This document shows positions 16,274-24,078 of a DNA stretch of 44,616 nucleotides, piece by piece. The stretch lies in the NCBI GenBank assembly GCA_018265615.1, contig JABLYX010000045.1:1-44616 (forward strand), in the 5' to 3' direction. The stretch comes from Lentisphaeria bacterium (GTDB taxonomy: Bacteria > Verrucomicrobiota > Lentisphaeria > Victivallales > Victivallaceae). Under the pieces are notes generated by a model. It did not search any database. It saw only the letters and a list, made by a program, of their open reading frames with translations, and had not been told where the DNA came from. A program made the position numbers and the translations under genes. How positions within the stretch are numbered: the stretch's first letter is position 1; each line of letters begins with the position of its first letter.

Positions 16274-16744
16274 ATGAAGAAAACGCCTTTCACATTAATT
16301 GAATTTCTGGCAGTAAAGAGCTGTCTGCCGGTTTTGACGGCGGGGTCCGCTCCGGCCACGCCGGCGGATTTCTCTTTTGAGCAGCCGAACATCACGCTGC
16401 ACAGGCCGAAAGAGAAAGCGCAGAAAGTCTCTTACGCCGAATTCCCCGGCGGCTGCCGGGGACTGCGCTGCGATTGGGACAACTCCCGCGCCAACTACAC
16501 TGAATTCGCGGTCGGGAAACGGATGGAGCTGCCGTCGTTCGACGAGGCGGAAGTCACGGTTGAAGCATATCTTCCCCCCGGGTGTCCGGTCCGTTCGCTG
16601 AACATCCGCCTGCGCGACCGCGACGGGGAAATGTTTCAACTGTTTCACCGGATTCCGGACGTCACGCCCGGCCGGCAGCGTTTTCGCTATCAGATCGACG
16701 CGGAGACGACTTATACGATTTCTCATTCAGGGATAAGCTCTTAA
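16274..16744 (+). pseudogene. Pseudopilin/secreted-hydrolase hybrid remnant
   Basis: A 156-codon frame starts MKKTPFTLIEF, the first residues of a pseudopilin, but the hydrophobic helix breaks off at once (LAVKSCLPVLTAGSAPATP). The rest (ADFSFEQPNITLHRPKEKAQ to TISHSGISS) resembles the N-terminal beta-sandwich of a secreted glycan hydrolase: compare the small jelly-roll-like N-terminus of the proteins at 7957 and 18778. There is no DGH C-terminus and no catalytic barrel. It lies 44 bases after the GntR-LacI gene, exactly where an intact pseudopilin sits in the other cassettes. I infer a deletion that joined a pseudopilin start to a hydrolase start and then truncated the hydrolase. A short functional lipid- or glycan-binding protein cannot be excluded. 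Confidence 0.6.
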
Positions 16745-16764
16745 TTGCACGTCTGAAAAAGAGG

Positions 16765-16789
16765 CGCGGCGCTTGCAGCAAGTGCCGCG
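16765..16789. other. Hairpin after the hybrid remnant
   Basis: CGCGGCGCTT (16765-16774) pairs with AAGTGCCGCG (16780-16789) with one G-T pair and a five-base loop. A T-run is present only on the minus strand (CTTTTTC at about 16755-16761), where no gene lies. It may be the remains of the terminator of the lost hydrolase gene. Confidence 0.4.
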
Positions 16790-16864
16790 TCCCTGACTGT
16801 CGCCAAAGTCGTTTATGCCAGAGAATCCATAGAAGCCTTTTTTTATTCAAACTGATTCCATATC

Positions 16865-16893
16865 TTGGCATAACTGCTTACATCTGCCATAAT
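16865..16893 (+). promoter_or_regulatory. Promoter before the second GntR-LacI regulator
   Basis: TTGGCA (16865-16870), a 17-base spacer and CATAAT (16888-16893) match the arrangement at 15055-15083. TGGCA (16866-16870) and TGCCA (16885-16889) form half-sites with a 14-base gap, overlapping both promoter elements. A third TGCCA occurs at 16816-16820. Predicted transcription starts near 16900, which argues against translation from the ATG at 16902. Confidence 0.6.
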
Positions 16894-16928
16894 ATAATCA
16901 GATGCCTGTAAAACTGAGGACATGTGAC

Positions 16929-18005
16929 ATGATACTGAAACAGCGGGCGGACAGCCTTTACCGGCAGTTGGACCGTGAGCTGCTCAATTTCACGGCGGGG
17001 AGCCGCTTTTACTCCGCGCGCCAGCTCGTTCTGCGTTACGGCGTGAGCCACCGGGTGGTGACCGCGTCTTTGCGGGAACTGGAGAAGCGCGGCGCGATCG
17101 AGATCCGGCCGCAGAGCGGGATCTTCGTGCGGCGCAGTTATGCGAAGCGGCGGGTCATGCTGTATGTGGCGGACTGGCCGAGCGAGTCGATCCGGCTGAC
17201 GGTTGAGGCGTTTCAGCGCTGCTTCGAAGCCTGCGGCGATCTTTATGACTTCCAGCGGGTGTTTTATGAGGCGGACTCCAACCCGCTGGATCGGATCATG
17301 GAGAATGCGGCCGATTTCAGCATGGTCATCTGGTCGAAACCGTATTTGGAACCGGATGATGTCGTGAAACTCGCTTCGATGCCGAAACCGGTGGTGATGC
17401 TCTGGCACGACTATTCAGGCATTTCAATCCACAGCGCCCACAGTGCCGGGGAGTACGGCGGGATGCTTGCAGCGGGGCATCTGATCCATCACGGGCATCG
17501 GAAGCTCGCGGTCCTCCCATCCGAACCCGGATTGCCGGATGTCCGCAGCCGCATCAACGGATTTCTTGACACAGCCCGGATTTTCAGGGCGTCGGCGATC
17601 GTGATCGACTGTCCCGTCGTGCCGGGAAACTACTCTCCGACCTGCGCACACGATGCGCTGGCGGCCCACCTTGCCAAACACGGCTGCGATTTTACCGGGC
17701 TGTTCGTTGTGAGCGACGAGTCGGCTCAGGGGGCCTCCGCCGCGCTTGCCGAGTACGGCCTGGCCGTGCCGCGGGACGTCAGCATGGTCGGCTTCGGCAA
17801 TGTGATGAATTCCGGCTATTTCAACCCGCCGCTCACGACGATTGACGGGCGGCGCGAGGAAGTGGTCCGGCGGGTGGTGCAGGAGATCCACGCGCATCTC
17901 TCGGGAACGTCGCAGGAGCTGATCAATATCCGGGTCAAACCGGTACTGGTAGAGCGTGCTTCCGTCAGAACAATTTCCAGAACCCAACGAAAGGAACGGG
18001 CATGA
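16929..18005 (+). CDS. GntR-headpiece/LacI-sensor transcriptional regulator
   Basis: This 358-residue regulator has a GntR winged helix (FYSARQLVLRYGVSHRVVTASLRELEKRGAIEIRPQSGIFVRRS, about residues 28-70) joined to a LacI-like sensor domain (SMVIWSKPYLEPDD, GGMLAAGHLIHHGHRKLAVLPSEPG, FTGLFVVSDESAQGASAALAEYGLAVPRDVSMVGFGNV). I chose the ATG at 16929 because GAGGA stands eight bases upstream; the in-frame ATG at 16902 has no ribosome-binding site and would lie at the transcription start. Its stop overlaps the start of the pseudopilin (ATGA), so regulator and pseudopilin are translationally coupled. It probably senses a sugar from the glycan that the two downstream hydrolases attack. Confidence 0.9.
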   Translation: MILKQRADSLYRQLDRELLNFTAGSRFYSARQLVLRYGVSHRVVTASLRELEKRGAIEIRPQSGIFVRRSYAKRRVMLYVADWPSESIRLTVEAFQRCFEACGDLYDFQRVFYEADSNPLDRIMENAADFSMVIWSKPYLEPDDVVKLASMPKPVVMLWHDYSGISIHSAHSAGEYGGMLAAGHLIHHGHRKLAVLPSEPGLPDVRSRINGFLDTARIFRASAIVIDCPVVPGNYSPTCAHDALAAHLAKHGCDFTGLFVVSDESAQGASAALAEYGLAVPRDVSMVGFGNVMNSGYFNPPLTTIDGRREEVVRRVVQEIHAHLSGTSQELINIRVKPVLVERASVRTISRTQRKERA

Positions 18006-18754
18006 AACGGAATTTCACTTTAATCGAGCTCCTGGTGGTAATTGCGATCATCGCGATTCTCGCATCGATGCTGCTGCCGGCGCTGAACCAGGCGCGCAGC
18101 CGCGCGAAATCGACCCAATGTCAGAACCAGCTGAAACAGAACATGGCTGTGTTCATGTTTTATGCCAACGACTACAGCGGGTGGATGGTGATCCGTTCCA
18201 CGGGGGCGGACCGCTGGCCGCAGCTGCTGAGCGGCGTGGCGAAGACGCTGGTGCCGTGTTCCAACTATTTCAATTTCGGCGGAAAAACCAAATACTCGAT
18301 CCTCTGCCCCGCCACGAACCAGAAACTGGCGGACAACAGCGACATTGCGTTCGGCGACAATTACTACAAGGCGTATGGCGTGTATATGCCGAGCTGGGAC
18401 AACAGCTATCGCGCGAACAGGAGTTTCTATCTGCGTGTCGGCCAGATCGACTATATCCGGTCCGACAGGGTCCGGCAGGCCTCCAGATACGCACACCTGG
18501 GGGATACGGGGAAGATCGAGGGGGCGCTCACGCTGGAGAACCTCGACAAAAATATCCCGGACTTCCGTTACAGCAGCGTGGCCTCCTCCGGCGTCGAGGG
18601 CGCTCTTTATCTGCGGCACAGCGGGAAAGCCAATATCGGCTGGCTCGACGGGCATGTCACCGGATCCGGGTGCGGGGAGCTCGGCGATCTCAACATCTCC
18701 CACATCGACCGGGATTTCCGGCGGCATCAGCTGAACGGCGCGTATCCGGATTGA
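18002..18754 (+). CDS. Pseudopilin-like protein (H-X9-DG type)
   Basis: A 250-residue pseudopilin: MKRN then FTLIELLVVIAIIAIL and MLLPALNQARSRA, with Glu5 of the mature protein kept. The residue before the cleavage point is Asn, not Gly. MFYANDYSGW matches ALYMNDYDGW of the 7251 protein, and ANIGWLDGHVTGSG near the C-terminus gives the DGH signature. It starts within the regulator stop (ATGA overlap) and is followed 23 bases later by a secreted hydrolase. The whole run 16929-23015 therefore looks like one operon. Its tyrosine- and asparagine-rich middle part is unlike that of the other two intact pseudopilins and may carry specificity. Confidence 0.92.
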   Translation: MKRNFTLIELLVVIAIIAILASMLLPALNQARSRAKSTQCQNQLKQNMAVFMFYANDYSGWMVIRSTGADRWPQLLSGVAKTLVPCSNYFNFGGKTKYSILCPATNQKLADNSDIAFGDNYYKAYGVYMPSWDNSYRANRSFYLRVGQIDYIRSDRVRQASRYAHLGDTGKIEGALTLENLDKNIPDFRYSSVASSGVEGALYLRHSGKANIGWLDGHVTGSGCGELGDLNISHIDRDFRRHQLNGAYPD

Positions 18755-18777
18755 GCTGACGACAGAGGGAGCACCTG

Positions 18778-20370
18778 ATGAAACGAATTCTGACATCATG
18801 CCTGATCGGCCTGTTCTGGTTGTCCGCCGCGGCGGAGCGCATTCACCTGACCGTTGCGGATTCGGAACGGCGGCTCGCCTCGTGCAGGCCGGGCCGTCAG
18901 ACGGTTCGCGTGAAGGTCGAGGCCGGGAGTTACGACTTCACGTTGCGGGCGAAGTTCGCGCCGTACGGACAGGCCGGCCCGCGGCTCTGGAGCAAATACG
19001 TCAAAGCTGCGCCGGAGACGGAGCTGGCGGTCGACGTAAAGGAGCCGGGGTATTATGAGCTGACCGTCTATGCGTTCCGCGGCGAAAATGAGCTTGCGCG
19101 CACGGTGACGAATTACGCCCTCGTGCCGCCGCCGGTCCGGGAACGCCCGCGGGAGTTCGGCGTTTGCGTCCACTTCGCTCAGAGAGGGCCGAAAGGGGCG
19201 TTCCCGCTCTCGTTCGAGCTGATGAAACTGGCCGGATTCACGCGGATGCGCGACGACCTCTTCTGGAGCGCATTTGAGCAGAAACCCGGCGAATACGCCA
19301 TCCCGGAGCGGCTCGAACGCGCGGTCGATACCGGGCTCAGATACGGAATCCGGACGCTGCTGGTGATCGGTTACAACAATACGGTCGCGTACCCCGGCAA
19401 GTTCGGCCGTCCGTTCCTGCCGAACGAGGAGATGTACCGCATTTACGGCAACGCCGTCGCGGCCGGGATCCGGCTCTTCGGCAATCGCGTGACGGAGTGG
19501 GAGCTCTGGAACGAACCGCACCCGGGCACCCATCCCGTCAAGGATTATCTGCCGATGCTGAAGACCGTCTATCCGATGGCGAAGGCCGCGAATCCCGATA
19601 TCACGGTCATCTCCTGCGGCGGCGGCGGGGCGGGCGGCGGCCCCGGCGGCGGCATGATCCTGCCGATCGTCCAGAACGGCGGAACCGATTGCCAGGATGC
19701 ATTCAGCATCCATCCGTACCAGGCGCCGTACCTGCCGGAAGTCGGGTATGAGGCGAAGAACAGCCCTGTGCCGCGCGTGAACATCCCGGTGGTCGCAAAT
19801 CATATGCGCAACATCTGCAACCGGCATGTGCGTTCCGACGGGAAAAAGCTCAAGCCGTACATCACCGAGATCGGCTGGTTCGTGGAACATCCGGCACGGC
19901 AGCAATATCCGGTTTCGCCGATGCTGCAGGCCGCCTGCGCGGCGCGGATGTTCCTCGCCGTCCGGCGCGAGAACACCTATGCCGGAGTTTACTGGTACGA
20001 CTTTCAGGATGACGGCACGGACGGCTTCGAGAAGGAGCATAACTTCGGGCTGATCCGCGAGGATTACTCCCCGAAGCCCGCATTCCAGGCGGTGGCGGTT
20101 CTGAACGGGCTGCTCGGCAATCTGCCGTTCACGAACGCGCTGCAGGACGGCCGGATCCGCCTTTACCTGTACGGAAAGGGATCCGAAATCCTGCTCGCCG
20201 CGTGGGTGATGGAGGAGGTGAAGGATCCGGACGTGCTTGCGCTGCCGTTCCCCGCCGCCCGCGCACGGGTGCTGAACTGGGAAGGGCGCGAAGTGAAATT
20301 CAAAACCGCCGGGGAGCGGACGATCGAGCTGAAGCTCTCTTATCTGCCGCACTATATCACCATAAAATAG
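18778..20370 (+). CDS. Secreted clan GH-A glycoside hydrolase (GH39/GH5-like)
   Basis: A 530-residue enzyme with a signal peptide (KRILTSCLIGLFWLSAAAE). A beta-sandwich of about 120 residues is followed by a TIM barrel. The acid/base glutamate is Glu246 in WELWNEPH and the nucleophile is Glu364 in YITEIGW, the standard clan GH-A pair. GVYWYDFQDDGTDGFEKEHNFGLI closes the barrel as in GH39-like and related putative endoglycanases. A short C-terminal beta region follows. A glycine-rich loop (SCGGGGAGGGPGGG, about residues 278-291) is unusual. Substrate is not evident; retaining cleavage is expected. AGGGAGC precedes the ATG. The next gene follows by 11 bases, so both hydrolases are made together. 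Confidence 0.87.
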   Translation: MKRILTSCLIGLFWLSAAAERIHLTVADSERRLASCRPGRQTVRVKVEAGSYDFTLRAKFAPYGQAGPRLWSKYVKAAPETELAVDVKEPGYYELTVYAFRGENELARTVTNYALVPPPVRERPREFGVCVHFAQRGPKGAFPLSFELMKLAGFTRMRDDLFWSAFEQKPGEYAIPERLERAVDTGLRYGIRTLLVIGYNNTVAYPGKFGRPFLPNEEMYRIYGNAVAAGIRLFGNRVTEWELWNEPHPGTHPVKDYLPMLKTVYPMAKAANPDITVISCGGGGAGGGPGGGMILPIVQNGGTDCQDAFSIHPYQAPYLPEVGYEAKNSPVPRVNIPVVANHMRNICNRHVRSDGKKLKPYITEIGWFVEHPARQQYPVSPMLQAACAARMFLAVRRENTYAGVYWYDFQDDGTDGFEKEHNFGLIREDYSPKPAFQAVAVLNGLLGNLPFTNALQDGRIRLYLYGKGSEILLAAWVMEEVKDPDVLALPFPAARARVLNWEGREVKFKTAGERTIELKLSYLPHYITIK

Positions 20371-20381
20371 AGGAATCCGCA

Positions 20382-23015
20382 ATGCTGAAATTGTTCCTGA
20401 CACTCTGTGCCGGAACGGTGCTTCTCGCCGTCTCCGCCGCCCCGAAAGCTCCGCCGGAGCCCGGTTTCGGCTGGGAGCGCAACGAGGCCGACTATACGCT
20501 TCTGCCGTCCGTGACGGTGAAGAATCCGACGCCGGAACTCGTGAAGGGCGAGCTGCTCTTTACCCTGCGCGACACGGCGGGCGGCCGGATTTACGGTAAG
20601 CGCGTGCCGTACGAGATCGCCGGCGGGGGTTCCGTGCGGCTGGAGGGGTTCGGGCGAAGCGTGCCGGAGGGCCGCATTGTCCTGGCCACGGTCGAGGGCG
20701 CGGGGCTGAAGGCGGAGCAGCCGGGGGCCGGGCCCGACACCGATAAGCTCTCCGGCATTTTCGGCGCGCCGCGCCGGCTGAACCGCGAGAACCGCGATTT
20801 TCTGGTCAGCATGAATGTGCATCTTGAGAAGTATACTCCGCTTGTGCGCTGGAAGCTCATGCAGATGCTGCGCGACGCCGGGGTGAAATCGGTCCGCATC
20901 GACGGGGCCTTCTGCATGCCGGGCGACCGGAAGCATCAGGAGACCACCTTCCGCCGCCTGGACGAGGTGATCCTCGGGCTTGAAGCGTTCGGGATCGAGC
21001 CGCTGGTCGGGCTGATGTGGTATCCGAAAGCGTTCTACAATTCTCCGGAAAAGCAGAAGGCGGCCTGGCTCTGGGCGAAACAGGCCGCCGAACGCTACCG
21101 GGGGCGCGCCGCGTGGCACTACGGCAATGAGACGAACTCCGGTTGGGCGGGATTCGGCGCGGCCGCGGATATGGCGGCGCTGCACAAGGCGTTTGCGCTC
21201 GGCACGAAGGCGGGGGATCCTGACGCGCTCTGCGGAACCTTCGGCATTGCAGAGGGGCTGCCCGGCTATCTGGAGAAGTTCCTCGAGCACGATACGCTCG
21301 ATTACCTCGACGCGGTCGCGGTCCATCCGTACAGCGGAACCTCCGAGGCGGGAATCGCGAAGACGCTTGCGAACAAGGCGCTGCTGCGTCCGGGACAGCA
21401 GGTGTGGGCGACCGAGCTCGGCTATCAGGTCGACGACACGAAAGTCGGCATGAACGCGCTGACCGGGCAGCTTACGCAGGTCATGGGATTCACTACGGAG
21501 CAGCAGGCGGATCTGATGTCGCGTCTCTACATCCTCGGCCGGTCGCTCGGCGTGGACCGCATCTACTGGTACGATTTCTACGGGCTCGAGGATGGAGAGA
21601 CATTCTGGGTCGTGAATCCTGATTTCACGCCGAAGCCCGCGTACCATGCGCTCGTGAAGGTGTCGCGCGAGATGTCCGCCGCGACGCCGCTCGGCGGAAC
21701 CGGACTCGGGGAGGCCGTGCAGCGGCACTTTTTCAGGACCGCCGACAACCGGATTCTGCTGACGGCATGGGTCCTGGGCGGCAGCGGGGAGCTCGCAGTT
21801 CCCTCTGACGCGGTTGTGACCGATGCGCTGGATCGGCCGGTTGCGGTTCCGGCGGACGGAAAGCTCACGCTTTCGGCGCGGCCGCTCTTCATCCAGCTCC
21901 CGGCGGACGGGACGTTTGACCGGTTCCTGAACCGGGGAGTGCTTGCATCGGCGTTCGACCGCCGCTCCTTCAGCCGCCCCTCCTTCCGCTTCACCGGCAG
22001 GGCGGGCGGGGAAATCGCGGTTCCGTTTACGCTCTACAATTCCACGGAGCGTACGGTCACGGCGACTCCGCGTGTCGTGAAGACGCTGCCGGGCTGGAAG
22101 ATCAAGTTCGACGCGAACCCGGTTGTGCTTGCCCCGCAGCAGACCGCGACGGTTCCCGTGACGTTCGCTTCGCTGGCGGACGCGGTTCCGGGGGTGGAGT
22201 ATTGCTTCACGATGGCGGCGGATCTCGGCAACGGGCAGCGCACTTCGGAGACACCGGTCCGGATCGGGCTCGACGGGGATTTCCCATACCGTGGGATCAT
22301 GGATTTCAAGCGCGATGCCGATTACCCGATGTGGGATCCGATGGACGAGGCGAAGTTCGAGGCCGGCAATCCGGAGCTGACCGCCTCCGCCGGGAGCGCA
22401 GCCGTTGACGGGAAACTCGGCGAGTGGAAGCCGGAGGAGTTCTTCGAGCTCGACCAGCGGCTCACCTGGAAGCTGCGCGATCCGAAACTGCCGTCGTCGG
22501 AGGATTTCACCGCGAAGGTCGCGTTCCGTTACGACAACGATTACCTGTATGCCGGGATCATCATCCGTGACGACGATCTTTCGGTCGGTGACGACATCAG
22601 CCGCGACTGGCGCGACAGCGACAATATCCGCATCTTCCTCTCCGCGGAGTCCGATCCGGCCAAGCGGCCGCGCCGGATTTCGGAGAAGGAGCTGCTGCTG
22701 ATCATTTCCCCGACCGACCTGACCCGCACCGGCGGCCCGGTCGCGTTCGCGGCGGTGCTCGGCGGCCACGCGCGGCCCGGCTTCGAGAAGAAGATCAAAC
22801 TCGACGGGCGCGTCTGGAATACCGGCAGCGTGATCGAGGTCGCGATTCCGTGGAAGGAGCTCGGCGTCACGCCGCATCCGGGGATGCTGCTCGGGCTGAA
22901 TGTGCTCGCGGACGATGCGGACGGCGGATTCCGCCGCCACACCGCGATGACCTGTCTCCACGATGCGGAGTACTGGCGCAGCCCGGCCTCGCTCGGAGGG
23001 CTGCGGCTCAAATAA
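20382..23015 (+). CDS. Secreted clan GH-A glycoside hydrolase with CBM9-like C-terminal domain
   Basis: An 877-residue secreted protein (signal peptide MLKLFLTLCAGTVLLAVSAAP). After an N-terminal beta domain comes a TIM barrel with acid/base Glu250 in YGNETNSGW and nucleophile Glu345 in WATELGYQ. DRIYWYDFYGLEDGETFWVVN ends the barrel, similar to the gene before it. Residues about 520-670 form beta-sandwich repeats (GGEIAVPFTLYNSTERTVTATP). Residues about 690-877 match family 9 carbohydrate-binding modules or DOMON-like domains (AVDGKLGEWKPEEFFELD, KVAFRYDNDYLYAGIIIRDDDL, VIEVAIPWKELG). The ATG at 20382 has GAGGAATCC upstream; the frame is open back to 20202 inside the previous gene. The two hydrolases share barrel features and may cut the same polymer at different bonds. 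Confidence 0.88.
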   Translation: MLKLFLTLCAGTVLLAVSAAPKAPPEPGFGWERNEADYTLLPSVTVKNPTPELVKGELLFTLRDTAGGRIYGKRVPYEIAGGGSVRLEGFGRSVPEGRIVLATVEGAGLKAEQPGAGPDTDKLSGIFGAPRRLNRENRDFLVSMNVHLEKYTPLVRWKLMQMLRDAGVKSVRIDGAFCMPGDRKHQETTFRRLDEVILGLEAFGIEPLVGLMWYPKAFYNSPEKQKAAWLWAKQAAERYRGRAAWHYGNETNSGWAGFGAAADMAALHKAFALGTKAGDPDALCGTFGIAEGLPGYLEKFLEHDTLDYLDAVAVHPYSGTSEAGIAKTLANKALLRPGQQVWATELGYQVDDTKVGMNALTGQLTQVMGFTTEQQADLMSRLYILGRSLGVDRIYWYDFYGLEDGETFWVVNPDFTPKPAYHALVKVSREMSAATPLGGTGLGEAVQRHFFRTADNRILLTAWVLGGSGELAVPSDAVVTDALDRPVAVPADGKLTLSARPLFIQLPADGTFDRFLNRGVLASAFDRRSFSRPSFRFTGRAGGEIAVPFTLYNSTERTVTATPRVVKTLPGWKIKFDANPVVLAPQQTATVPVTFASLADAVPGVEYCFTMAADLGNGQRTSETPVRIGLDGDFPYRGIMDFKRDADYPMWDPMDEAKFEAGNPELTASAGSAAVDGKLGEWKPEEFFELDQRLTWKLRDPKLPSSEDFTAKVAFRYDNDYLYAGIIIRDDDLSVGDDISRDWRDSDNIRIFLSAESDPAKRPRRISEKELLLIISPTDLTRTGGPVAFAAVLGGHARPGFEKKIKLDGRVWNTGSVIEVAIPWKELGVTPHPGMLLGLNVLADDADGGFRRHTAMTCLHDAEYWRSPASLGGLRLK

Positions 23016-23038
23016 GGAGTCAGGCGGCGGCCCGCGAA

Positions 23039-23059
23039 GCCCGGTGAACGTTTCCGGGC
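23039..23059. terminator. Possible terminator in the convergent gap
   Basis: GCCCGG (23039-23044) pairs with CCGGGC (23054-23059) around a nine-base loop, between the convergent hydrolase and AraC genes. There is no T-run on either strand, so the call is weak. Confidence 0.3.
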
Positions 23060-23078
23060 CCGCGCCGGACCGCCGGCG

Positions 23079-23957
23079 CTAATAGCTGAGATTTTTCCGG
23101 CGGAAATCGCGGGGGGAATCGCCGCAGACCCGGTGGAACTCGGAGGAGAAATAAAGCGGGTTGTCATAACCGACGCGCCCGGCGATCTCTTTGACGGGCA
23201 GTTCCCCTTCGAGCAGGAGGATGCGCGCGTGGCGCATCCGGAGCCGGATGATATACTCCTTCGGCGACTGCCCGAGATGGGTCCGGAACAGCCGGAACAG
23301 GGTCGTCGGGCTGATTCCGCACCGCGCGGCGAGCCGGGCGGGAGTCAGCCTCTCCGCGTAATTCCGCCCGATATACGCGAGCAGCTCCGCCAGCGGCGGA
23401 GGGAGGCCGCCGCGCTTCCGGCAGTCCGACAATTCAAGCAGGATGCGGTAGCAGAGCGTCGAACATTCGGCCTCGTAGTGTTCCGGCTTTTCCCGGAACA
23501 GCAGGAACATGCGGTCGAACAGGGGATCGAGCCCGCTGCGCCGCACGCCGCGGAGGACCGCGGTTTTCCGCAATCCGAAGGAGTTCAGCAGCGGCAGGAG
23601 CGCGGTTCCGGCCATGCTGATCGTGCGCTTGCGCGTTCCGGGGGTGAGGCACTCCATCCGGCTGTCCGCGCCGATCTGGACGAGGAACAGGTCGCCGGGC
23701 CCGCACTCCTCGCGCCGTCCGAACTCGGTGAAGGCGAAAATTCCGGCAGTCACGAGCTCCAGCGAAAAGAGATCGGAGTTTTCGCGCGCCCGCCAGCAGC
23801 CGGCCGTATTCTCATCCTCGCCGCCGAAGACGGCCTGCAGCGGCCACTCCGGCGCGGGCGGCTCCATGGCAGGGTAGAAGAAACGGTGAACCGGATATCC
23901 TCCGGCATTTTCTCCGTACAGTCTGCTGCCTTCGGCGGTTTGGAAAATCCTGATCAT
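23079..23957 (-). CDS. AraC-family transcriptional regulator
   Basis: The 292-residue protein has an N-terminal cupin-like sensor (about residues 1-170, with FAFTEFGRREECGPGDLFLVQIG) and a C-terminal double helix-turn-helix AraC domain (LTPARLAARCGISPTTLFRLFRTHLGQSPKEYIIRLRMRHARILL then VKEIAGRVGYDNPLYFSSEFHRVCGDSPRDFR). I take the ATG at 23957, which has AGGA eight bases before it; a longer in-frame version from 24032 has no ribosome-binding site. It is divergent from the GH63-like gene at 24079 and separated from it by 121 bases that hold two direct repeats, so it very likely controls that gene. Confidence 0.9.
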   Translation of the reverse strand: MIRIFQTAEGSRLYGENAGGYPVHRFFYPAMEPPAPEWPLQAVFGGEDENTAGCWRARENSDLFSLELVTAGIFAFTEFGRREECGPGDLFLVQIGADSRMECLTPGTRKRTISMAGTALLPLLNSFGLRKTAVLRGVRRSGLDPLFDRMFLLFREKPEHYEAECSTLCYRILLELSDCRKRGGLPPPLAELLAYIGRNYAERLTPARLAARCGISPTTLFRLFRTHLGQSPKEYIIRLRMRHARILLLEGELPVKEIAGRVGYDNPLYFSSEFHRVCGDSPRDFRRKNLSY

Positions 23958-23993
23958 GGTCCGATTCCTGATATCTTCGGTTCGATTCCTGAT
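23958..23993. promoter_or_regulatory. Two tandem 15-bp repeats, likely AraC-type operator
   Basis: GGTCCGATTCCTGAT (23958-23972) and GGTTCGATTCCTGAT (23979-23993) differ at one base and start exactly 21 bases apart, two helical turns. Direct repeats at this period are how AraC-type dimers bind DNA. They lie just upstream of the AraC start and about 20 bases upstream of the -35 of the divergent GH63-like gene, the usual place for an activator. One copy also holds the AraC ribosome-binding site on the minus strand, so binding there could limit the regulator's own translation or transcription. Confidence 0.6.
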
Positions 23994-24013
23994 GTTTCCG
24001 GCTGCGGCCGGAG

Positions 24014-24042
24014 TTGCGTTCCGGCCGGCCATGCGGTATACT
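24014..24042 (+). promoter_or_regulatory. Predicted promoter of the GH63-like gene
   Basis: TTGCGT (24014-24019), a 17-base spacer and TATACT (24037-24042). The -35 is weak, as expected for an activator-dependent promoter with AraC sites just upstream. Confidence 0.5.
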
Positions 24043-24078
24043 TTAACCGTGAACCCGTTAAATTACAAGGAGACGGCC

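Noticed and set aside
16582..16911. Open frame of 109 codons after the hybrid remnant
   Set aside because: It overlaps the remnant in another frame, lacks a ribosome-binding site and runs into the promoter of the next regulator.
18796..22961. Long minus-strand frames opposite the two secreted hydrolases
   Set aside because: Low-complexity, Arg/Pro/His-rich translations without domains; the plus-strand genes have clear catalytic motifs.
23958..24032. Longer N-terminus of the first AraC protein
   Set aside because: No ribosome-binding site, overlaps the divergent promoter, and the added residues are not part of the family fold. Kept as a caveat in the repeat finding.
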